A DNA stretch of 5,059 nucleotides from Armatimonadota bacterium (lineage in GTDB: Bacteria > Armatimonadota > Fimbriimonadia > Fimbriimonadales > ATM1), in the NCBI GenBank assembly GCA_013816225.1, contig JACDEQ010000177.1:1-5059 (forward strand), written 5' to 3'. Position numbers and translations under genes: made by a program. Below the pieces are notes generated by a model that made no database searches, was not told the DNA's origin, and saw nothing but the letters and a program-made list of their open reading frames with translations. Shown here one piece after another: positions 1 through 5,059 of this stretch (position 1 is the stretch's first letter; every line of letters begins with the position of its first letter).

Positions 1-434
1 CGCCGAAAGCCCCCGATCCAAACGCGGACATGGGCATCCACCGATTTACGTACGCTCTGATGCCGCATTTCGGACCCTATAATTGGGCGGGCGTCGTCCA
101 GGCTGCCCAGGCCCTTAACGCACCTTTGCACTCAAAGTTTGCGGCTAAGGATGGCGTAGGCAAAGGCGAATGCAAGCCGCTCCTGGTATGCGAAGACCGG
201 AATATTATCGTCGAATCCGTCAAGAAAGCGGAAGCCTCCGATGCCACGATAATTCGGCTTTACGAAGCGCACAACTCCCGAGGCTCCGCCGAGCTGAGCT
301 GTTCGAGAAGGATTAAGTCTGCCCATTTATGCGACCTCATGGAGAATAAGGTCGCCAGCCTTGAAATTCATGAGGGCGTAGTCCAGTTCGATTATAAACC
401 GTTCGAAATTATCACGATTATGCTGGTGACGTAA
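1..434 (+). CDS. Alpha-mannosidase, glycoside hydrolase family 38, C-terminal fragment (5' end outside window)
   Basis: The reading frame is open from the first base (first complete codon at 3) to TAA at 432-434, giving about 143 residues; the ATG at 30 is internal. The text matches the C-terminal beta-sandwich of GH38 alpha-mannosidases. An ADMGIHRFTYALMPH stretch (about 24-68) is followed by AGVVQAAQALNAPL, then VESVKKAEASDATIIRLYEAH (about 210-272), and it ends in a KPFEIITIML strand typical of the family terminus. Family members run to roughly 800-1000 residues and hydrolyse alpha-mannosidic bonds by a retaining mechanism. The catalytic aspartate and zinc ligands lie in the N-terminal domain, which is not visible, so activity and linkage specificity cannot be judged. 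No export signal can be assessed. The stop codon overlaps the next gene's ATG by one base, so the two are probably an operon. Family assignment is secure; substrate is unknown. Confidence 0.93.
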   Translation, partial: PKAPDPNADMGIHRFTYALMPHFGPYNWAGVVQAAQALNAPLHSKFAAKDGVGKGECKPLLVCEDRNIIVESVKKAEASDATIIRLYEAHNSRGSAELSCSRRIKSAHLCDLMENKVASLEIHEGVVQFDYKPFEIITIMLVT

Positions 435-436
435 TG
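432..436 (+). other. TAATG stop/start overlap coupling the mannosidase and H-X9-DG-like genes
   Basis: The TAA of the mannosidase (432-434) shares its last A with the ATG of the next gene (434-436). Such one-base overlaps usually mark co-transcribed genes in which terminating ribosomes restart. The only upstream Shine-Dalgarno-like text is GGTGA at 425-429, so coupling probably supplies much of the initiation. Confidence 0.7.
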
Positions 437-916
437 CCGTGGTGGAAGAGCAAGGTCGCGAAGTGGACGGTCGCGATTGCCCCTGTTCTCGCTCTATTGA
501 TTTGGCTGGGCCCCTTCCTGCTTGCTTTCCTGCCTTATCAATTAATTGGCAAGCGTAGCCATTCCGGCAATTGCCTCGATAATCTCCGAAGAGTCGGCAA
601 GGCGCTGGACCTCTATCACGAGGCCGACGCGGCTTTTCCTCCGGCTGACGCTTGGATGGACCGCGTGGAGCAATACCTTCGCGCCGGCGACATGGAGAAA
701 ACCGAGGCCGCCAAGTTCTTGAAATGCCCTGATTTGGCCACGGGGTACGGCTACGCGTTTAACGCGGCTGGAAAGAGGGGAGCGGCCGACCTGCCGCTAG
801 TCTACGACACCGACAAGACAGAACGAAACGCGTTCGACGCCAACGGCCCGCAATCATTTCCCCCGAGTCCCCGGAACAACGTGCTTTGGGCGGACGGCCA
901 CGTTTCCTCTAAATAG
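434..916 (+). CDS. Membrane-anchored DUF1559 / H-X9-DG-like (prepilin-like) protein of unknown function
   Basis: This 160-residue protein has a short basic N-terminus (MPWWKSKVAKW), one hydrophobic segment at about residues 12-38, and then a soluble domain that probably lies outside the membrane. The segment NCLDNLRRVGKALDLYHEA (46-64) followed by FPPA resembles the opening of DUF1559 proteins. The C-terminus NNVLWADGHVSSK matches the NVLFADGHV end of H-X9-DG proteins. The position ten residues before the DG, normally His, is Pro here, so the signature is incomplete. There is no type IV pilin leader (G followed by FTLIE), so the TM helix looks like a plain anchor. Cys47 and Cys98 (KCPD) could form a disulfide. 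A GGTGA at 425-429, four bases before the ATG, is a weak ribosome site; the TAATG overlap with the mannosidase gene suggests coupled translation. The biochemical role is unknown. A surface role linked to glycan breakdown is only inferred from the neighbour. Confidence 0.75.
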   Translation: MPWWKSKVAKWTVAIAPVLALLIWLGPFLLAFLPYQLIGKRSHSGNCLDNLRRVGKALDLYHEADAAFPPADAWMDRVEQYLRAGDMEKTEAAKFLKCPDLATGYGYAFNAAGKRGAADLPLVYDTDKTERNAFDANGPQSFPPSPRNNVLWADGHVSSK

Positions 917-919
917 AGG
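906..919. repeat. Short inverted repeat at the convergent gene junction
   Basis: CCTCT (906-910) and AGAGG (915-919) form a perfect 5-bp stem around an AAAT loop. The stem includes the stop codon (914-916) of the H-X9-DG-like gene, and the stop of the helicase gene facing it begins a few bases further on (926-924 on the - strand). It sits where a bidirectional terminator would be expected, but it is short, only moderately GC-rich and has no T run on either side. The repeat is real; a terminator role is weakly supported. Confidence 0.3.
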
Positions 920-923
920 GCCA

Positions 924-3185
924 TCATTCCTTGGCGGTGGACCGGTCCTGGGGCGTGTATGTCGCCGCGTCCCATACAAAGACCGAAGGGTCTCTGTCCA
1001 GCGCGGCAGTAATCACTGGGTGCCAATGGTCGCCCGCCATCTTGCGACGACTTACGGCGACGCAAAGGCGCTCTCTTGTGCGTGTCATCGCAACGTACAG
1101 AAGTCGTCGCGCTTCTTCGTCCTCTGTGCGCACGCGGCGCTCCCGCGCGGCCTCTAGCGCCAACGGCCGGAAGCCGCTGCTGCCGATCCCCAGAAACCCG
1201 CCGGCAGGAACCACGACCAAGTCGTTCCTGTCCTTCCGCCTAGGCGACTCCGCCTGTACAACCACCACATCCCATTCGAGGCCCTTGGCCTGATGTATCG
1301 TCGATATTCGAATCGCATCATCCTCCCCGGAAAGGGCTTCGGCGTCACCGGTGTTTCCCCGGATCCTGCCTTGTGCGCCGATCCATTCGCCGAACTCCCA
1401 CGGGCCGACCTCCCGCCGCTCCATGGCTAGAGAAAGCAGTTTACGGCCATTGGCGATGAGCTGCTCCTTGGATGGCATCATCGCGAATCGTGCGTCCAGG
1501 TTCGTCGCGGCGAAGATTTCTGCCAGTACTTCCCACGCTCGCAGCCGGCCGGATCGCTCGCTCAGCGGTTGGAACCATCCCACGAACACCGAGAATTCCT
1601 CCGATGTCCGAATCAGATCCCAAACTGAATCTGACGACTCGCGGGCTTTCAAGGCAAGACCAACGCAGATTTCGAGCGGAACCCCGACGAGGGGTGAGCG
1701 CAACAGCGAGAGAAGGACCAGGTTGTCGTCGGGGTCGGCCAGGGCCAGCAGGGCCGAGCCGAGGTCGCGAATCTCGGTTCTGAGGAAATAGTTTTTGCCC
1801 GCCCCGGACGCTACCTTGAAGCCGTGCGAGCGCAGTTCGCGTACTAAGGAATCCGTCGCGTTGGCGGTTCGTACGAGGATCGTGATTTGGCCCGGCCTGA
1901 CCCTCTCGCTATCCACCAGCCTAAACACGCCATTGGCCACGTCGGCCTCTGGATTAACGCCCACCGTCCAGAGCTCAACCGCCGGGGCTTCTCCGATCTC
2001 GGAGGGCCTTGGCGTCATGCGGATCAGGGTGTCGGGCCACAGGCCGCGGAAGACCTTGTCGACAGCCGTCATGACCTTCTCCGTGGAGCGCCAGTTGGTG
2101 GTCAGGTCGCAGCACTTCGATTTTTCGATGGTTTTCAGAAAGAGATCTCTCGTCGCGCCCCGGAAGCCGTAGATGGATTGCTGCGGATCGCCGACCCAAA
2201 GGCAGTATTCCGCGGGAGTAGCGCGCAGGATGCGGTACTGAACCGGGTTCAGGTCCTGGGCCTCGTCGACGATTAGCCAACGGTATTTGCCTGCGATGGT
2301 TACAGGCTTTTCCTCGAGCATCACGCACGCCCGGGCCTCCAGTTCGGCGAAGTCCAGTTTATTGCGCAGGCCGAACTCACGGCAGAGCATCCCCCACGTT
2401 CGTGCGGCCAGGGAGGCGAGACCGCAGGTTAGCTCGGCGCATTCTCGGTCGAGCGCAGCATCATGACGGATCGACGCCAGCCATGCCGGACGCTTTTTGA
2501 ATTCCTTCAACAAGGATTTGTCCTCGCGCCAGCTGGGCGGAGGCGACTCCCCTAGGTCTTCGCAAGCGCAAGCCTCCTCATAGGCGCGCCAAGCCTCGCT
2601 CAGTCTGTCTGGCGACGTCGCCAAGAACTCCAAATCTTCGACATTCTTGCCCGCCGTCCGGAAATCGCCCAGCACCCTGGTAATCCATTCCACAAGGATT
2701 AGAGAGACGTCGCGCGTATACGCCCCGTGGCGGCGTTGCCCACCCAGGTGACGTAATATCGCGAGTTCGTTCTCAGCGCCACCTTCGGCGAGGGCGCGCT
2801 TGGCGCAACACTCGACAAGTTGCTCGGCGGAGACATCGGACAGCACCTGGAACTTTGGATCGAGAGCAGCATCGAACGGATACTCCCGCAACAATCGTTC
2901 GCAGTAGCCATGAACTGTCGAGATGGGCCCTACTTGCGCCTGTCGCGCGGCCTCGTTCAGACCCTCCGCACGCAGCCGCTTGACGATGCGACGCTTCATC
3001 TCGGCAGCCGCCTTCCTAGTGAATGTAATCGCGAGAATGTTGTCGGGGCTTGCCCCCTGCTCGACCACGTGCCTCAAATACCGTTCGGTCAACACTCCGG
3101 TCTTTCCGGCGCCTGCGCCAGCCCTAATCGTAACCTGTGGCGCGTCAACACGAATTGCCCACAGTTGTTCATCGGAAAAAGTCAT
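924..3185 (-). CDS. AddA-type UvrD/RecB-family SF1A DNA helicase lacking the C-terminal nuclease domain
   Basis: This is an ATP-driven helicase/translocase of 753 residues from the ATG at 3185. It has, in order: Q motif SDEQ (about 4-7); Walker A AGAGAGKT (22-29, Lys28); motif Ia AITFTRKAAAEM (52-63); STVHGYC (89-95); Walker B VDEAQD (306-311); motif III GDPQQSIYGFRGA (332-344); NWRS of motif IV (364-367); motif V STIHQAKGLEWD (628-639); and motif VI LLYVAMTRTRE (695-705). The roughly 200-residue insertion before Walker B, beginning DPKFQVLSDVSAEQL, is of the AddA/RecB kind. The protein ends about 48 residues after motif VI. AddA proteins are usually about 1200 residues and carry a PD-(D/E)XK nuclease there; none is present, and the downstream gene occupies that DNA, so no frameshift explains it. 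The gene overlaps the AddB-like gene by ATGA. A GTG at 3203 is an alternative start giving 759 residues. The likely role is DNA-end processing in recombination or repair, with the AddB-like protein as partner. A stand-alone UvrD-like helicase is less likely given the pairing. Confidence 0.9.
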   Translation of the reverse strand: MTFSDEQLWAIRVDAPQVTIRAGAGAGKTGVLTERYLRHVVEQGASPDNILAITFTRKAAAEMKRRIVKRLRAEGLNEAARQAQVGPISTVHGYCERLLREYPFDAALDPKFQVLSDVSAEQLVECCAKRALAEGGAENELAILRHLGGQRRHGAYTRDVSLILVEWITRVLGDFRTAGKNVEDLEFLATSPDRLSEAWRAYEEACACEDLGESPPPSWREDKSLLKEFKKRPAWLASIRHDAALDRECAELTCGLASLAARTWGMLCREFGLRNKLDFAELEARACVMLEEKPVTIAGKYRWLIVDEAQDLNPVQYRILRATPAEYCLWVGDPQQSIYGFRGATRDLFLKTIEKSKCCDLTTNWRSTEKVMTAVDKVFRGLWPDTLIRMTPRPSEIGEAPAVELWTVGVNPEADVANGVFRLVDSERVRPGQITILVRTANATDSLVRELRSHGFKVASGAGKNYFLRTEIRDLGSALLALADPDDNLVLLSLLRSPLVGVPLEICVGLALKARESSDSVWDLIRTSEEFSVFVGWFQPLSERSGRLRAWEVLAEIFAATNLDARFAMMPSKEQLIANGRKLLSLAMERREVGPWEFGEWIGAQGRIRGNTGDAEALSGEDDAIRISTIHQAKGLEWDVVVVQAESPRRKDRNDLVVVPAGGFLGIGSSGFRPLALEAARERRVRTEDEEARRLLYVAMTRTRERLCVAVSRRKMAGDHWHPVITAALDRDPSVFVWDAATYTPQDRSTAKE
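3182..3185 (-). other. ATGA stop/start overlap fixing the probable helicase start
   Basis: Read on the - strand, ATG (3185-3183) overlaps TGA (3184-3182) of the AddB-like gene. GAGGA directly abuts the ATG, which is too close for an ordinary ribosome site, so termination-reinitiation is the likely mode. The competing GTG at 3203-3201 has a GAGG about 13 bases upstream, which is rather far. The ATG also places the Q motif at the usual distance from the N-terminus. Confidence 0.6.
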
Positions 3186-5059
3186 TCCTCGTCGAAACCC
3201 CACTGTGCGGAGCCGACCTCACTGCTTTGCGCCTGCCTGCAAAGGGCCGGGTATTCACACGTTTGGCAATAGACTCCGGGAGTCGCCGTTAGGTCGCCGC
3301 GGCTCGCGATCGCGAGCAGGCCATTGAGCTGCTCGACAAAATCGCTCTTCAAAGTAGCCAAAGGATCGCTCGACGGGTCGACGAACAGGCCTTCGGACGC
3401 GCTGTTCTTTAGCTTCGAAACGCCCCCGGATACGCTGCGGGGGGAAATCAGGCGTTGCCCGGACTCCAAGCTGTCAACGATCGAAAGCCTCTCCGCCTGA
3501 CCCTTGCTTAAGAACGTTATGATGCTCGTCTCCAGGTCGAACTCCGGATCCCCAGCCGGTCCGGACTGTCGTGTTCGACCCAGCCGGAGCTGCGCGACGT
3601 CGGAAGTTCCTTCACGTTCGTAGAGGACGTCGATCCGTTCGGAAAAATTGAGGCTGTACCCGCCTAGCGGTACGCTGCTTCGCAGGTTGGCTTCGCCCAA
3701 GGTAACGTTCTGGCCCTTGATACGAAGACCCCATTTCTGCCGCATTGAAATCTCGCGCTCAGCGAACGCGCTGAGCGCTTTCGGCGCGGCGACCCGCACG
3801 AGTTCAAGCTCATGCTGCGGCGCTTTGCCTCGCCAACCCGATAGCTCGCCTTCGAGTGCTGCCATCAGGTTGGACCTCAAGGCGTCGGCTGAATCTGCGC
3901 TAACGTCCGCTTTGCGGACCGCATTTGCCACGCAGTCCCAAGCCCAGCGCGGGCGGGCGCTGCGGAGATCCAGTTTCGCCCGAGCGAAGTATTGAAACGG
4001 GCACTGCCGCAGCGATCGGAGGTGGGCCAGCCGCAAAGGCAGCGGCAGGGCGGACATTTCGCGCTTGATTTCTGGATTCGCTATGAGGGCGTCGCTCGCC
4101 GAGCCTGCCGCCTGCCGCAATTGGCCTTGTTTGTGGGCGACGAGCTCGCCGGGATCGAACGTTTCGTCATCGTGCCAGGCTTGCGCGCCTAACAGGTCTG
4201 ACATGGAGAGCGATGGGTGCGGTTTCGGGAATCGATCTTCGTATCGCTTGACCGTATACGAGGGCGTGATTCCATCCGCTTCCAACTCGTCCAGATACGA
4301 GGTGCGGATTTCGGGTGTTTCGCCGAAGTTCAGCGGGTACGAAAACACGATCTTCGGGGCCGCGCATGCCACCCGGTAGAACTCGCGCCGGTCTTCTGCG
4401 GCCCTATCGTAGCTGGACGGAAGGCGCCAATCCGTCCTCGCTTGCCTCAACCAATCCCGGTCTCGATCCAGGAGAATCGGGTCTTCGGCTCTCCGCGAGG
4501 GAAACCTGCCTTCGAGCATTCCGAGGGCGATCACGATGCTCGCATCGCCGATCCCTGCAGGAGTAGTCGAAACTCGGACGCCCGTTTGGCTGCGGATAGT
4601 GTACGGGTCGTTTTGCCATCGCCCTTCGCAGTGCGCGACGAATTCGCCGAGGGTAAGCTTGCGCGTCGAGTCGCCCAAAAGCTGGCTGACCAGCAGCGAC
4701 CTAACCATCGCATCTTGCGCCGCTGAGTCCCGTTTCGCAACCAGCCCGCTGCCCGAACAAGCGGCGAGCCACGGTGTACCAGCCATGAGCAAATTGAACC
4801 GACGGATCCAGTCCGCGAGCGTCCTTGCGCCGCTGAGCGCTTCGTCTCGCCATGAGACGCAGAAGTCGAGCCAAGTCGGAACGACGCTATCCGGGTCGCG
4901 AGCCAAATACCCTAAGTGCGTCCAAGGATCACCCTGGGCGCGCACGCATGAGGATATCTGCTTCCGGGCTAGTTTTCCCTCGGCGCGTTCGATATCCGCA
5001 TAGGGCGAACTGAGGGCCGAGGCCAAATCCGGGATCGATCCGCTCGCGAACGCCCTCAG
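3182..5059 (-). CDS. AddB-like subunit (inactivated helicase fold plus degenerate Fe-S PD-(D/E)XK nuclease domain), 5' end outside window
   Basis: The frame is open from base 5059 to TGA at 3184-3182, giving 625 visible residues. There is no upstream stop, so the TTG at 5026 is not a credible start. AddB proteins run to about 900-1150 residues, so the N-terminal ATPase-like region is missing here. Numbering from 5026, IVIALGMLEGRFP (164-176) and the DPILLDRDRDWLR and RREFYRVACAAPKIVFSYP stretches match the second helicase-like half of AddB/RecC-type proteins. Then comes the nuclease domain. Cys342 (QCPFQYF) together with Cys587, Cys590 and Cys596 (CX2CX5C) gives the four-cysteine pattern of the AddB Fe-S staple. 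Between them ERID (Asp466) matches the family GRIDR motif, but the expected DYK of the active site reads QLR (479-481). The HxxL-type and QxxxY motifs are also not recognisable. The fold is therefore probably structural and non-cutting. The gene leads an operon with the helicase by ATGA overlap. Family membership is well supported; loss of cutting is an inference from missing residues. Confidence 0.85.
   Translation of the reverse strand: MRAFASGSIPDLASALSSPYADIERAEGKLARKQISSCVRAQGDPWTHLGYLARDPDSVVPTWLDFCVSWRDEALSGARTLADWIRRFNLLMAGTPWLAACSGSGLVAKRDSAAQDAMVRSLLVSQLLGDSTRKLTLGEFVAHCEGRWQNDPYTIRSQTGVRVSTTPAGIGDASIVIALGMLEGRFPSRRAEDPILLDRDRDWLRQARTDWRLPSSYDRAAEDRREFYRVACAAPKIVFSYPLNFGETPEIRTSYLDELEADGITPSYTVKRYEDRFPKPHPSLSMSDLLGAQAWHDDETFDPGELVAHKQGQLRQAAGSASDALIANPEIKREMSALPLPLRLAHLRSLRQCPFQYFARAKLDLRSARPRWAWDCVANAVRKADVSADSADALRSNLMAALEGELSGWRGKAPQHELELVRVAAPKALSAFAEREISMRQKWGLRIKGQNVTLGEANLRSSVPLGGYSLNFSERIDVLYEREGTSDVAQLRLGRTRQSGPAGDPEFDLETSIITFLSKGQAERLSIVDSLESGQRLISPRSVSGGVSKLKNSASEGLFVDPSSDPLATLKSDFVEQLNGLLAIASRGDLTATPGVYCQTCEYPALCRQAQSSEVGSAQWGFDEE
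3755..3778. repeat. Perfect 10-bp GC-rich inverted repeat inside the AddB-like gene
   Basis: GCGCTCAGCG (3755-3764) and CGCTGAGCGC (3769-3778) are exact reverse complements separated by the four bases AACG. On the mRNA strand this would be a strong stem-loop with loop CGUU. It lies in codons for LSAFAER in the linker between the first Fe-S cysteine and the degenerate active site. There is no T run, so it is not a standard terminator, and it may be a chance product of codon choice. Confidence 0.5.

Noticed and set aside
78..83. TATAAT resembling a -10 promoter element
   Set aside because: It encodes a Tyr-Asn within the conserved PYNWA stretch of the mannosidase, and no -35 element lies 16-18 bases upstream.
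906..919. Rho-independent terminator
   Set aside because: The stem is only 5 bp and neither strand has a T run after it; kept only as an inverted repeat.
437..923. Frameshifted remnant of a nuclease domain downstream of the helicase stop
   Set aside because: None of the - strand frames here contains GRID, DYK or cysteine-staple motifs, and the + strand holds an intact gene.
1351..1791. + strand open frame (146 codons) opposite the helicase gene
   Set aside because: Ser/Arg-rich composition and no recognisable domain; it lies wholly within the helicase gene, which is unmistakable on the - strand.
2820..3327. + strand open frames opposite the helicase N-terminus and the helicase/AddB junction
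   Set aside because: They overlap the Walker A and motif Ia coding region in antisense and show no plausible protein signature.
4217..4726. Long + strand open frame (169 codons) opposite the AddB-like gene
   Set aside because: Its translation is arginine- and proline-rich with no family resemblance, and the opposite strand has clear conserved motifs; it is a shadow of GC-rich coding DNA.
5024..5026. TTG as the start codon of the AddB-like gene
   Set aside because: The frame stays open through 5059 with 11 more codons and no stop, and the protein would lack the whole N-terminal half of the family.

Overview
The window holds four protein genes and almost no intergenic DNA. Two genes on the + strand (1-916) converge on two genes on the - strand (5059-924), with 7 bases between the facing stop codons. 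The sequence is moderately GC-rich by eye. The gene at 434-916 resembles the DUF1559 / H-X9-DG prepilin-like families, which are expanded in Planctomycetota, Verrucomicrobiota and Armatimonadota. Next to a GH38 mannosidase this suggests a free-living bacterium from one of those groups. That placement is an inference from gene content; no RNA gene or other phylogenetic marker is present. I see no tRNA, rRNA, CRISPR array, insertion sequence, attachment site or origin.

Left part (1-916, + strand): the last ~143 residues of a family 38 alpha-mannosidase, whose catalytic part lies upstream of the window, overlap by one base (TAATG) a 160-residue membrane-anchored protein. That protein ends like an H-X9-DG protein but lacks the histidine and any type IV pilin leader. 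The overlap indicates co-transcription and probably coupled translation.

Right part (924-5059, - strand): an AddB-like subunit, truncated by the window edge, overlaps by ATGA a UvrD/RecB-clade helicase of the AddA type. In typical AddAB, both subunits carry a PD-(D/E)XK nuclease domain, and the complex resects double-strand DNA ends for RecA. Here the helicase has every superfamily 1A motif but stops about 48 residues after motif VI, with no C-terminal nuclease. The AddB-like partner keeps the four cysteines of the Fe-S staple, but the expected active-site DYK reads QLR, and the histidine and QxxxY motifs are not recognisable. As read, the pair is a DNA translocase with a structural but probably non-cutting nuclease fold. 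This is the most interesting signal in the window. Either the complex works without nuclease activity, or a nuclease comes from another gene, perhaps just beyond base 5059.

Smaller observations are a perfect 10-bp inverted repeat inside the AddB-like gene, four copies of the interrupted palindrome CGCTNAGCG, and a short inverted repeat across the convergent stop codons.
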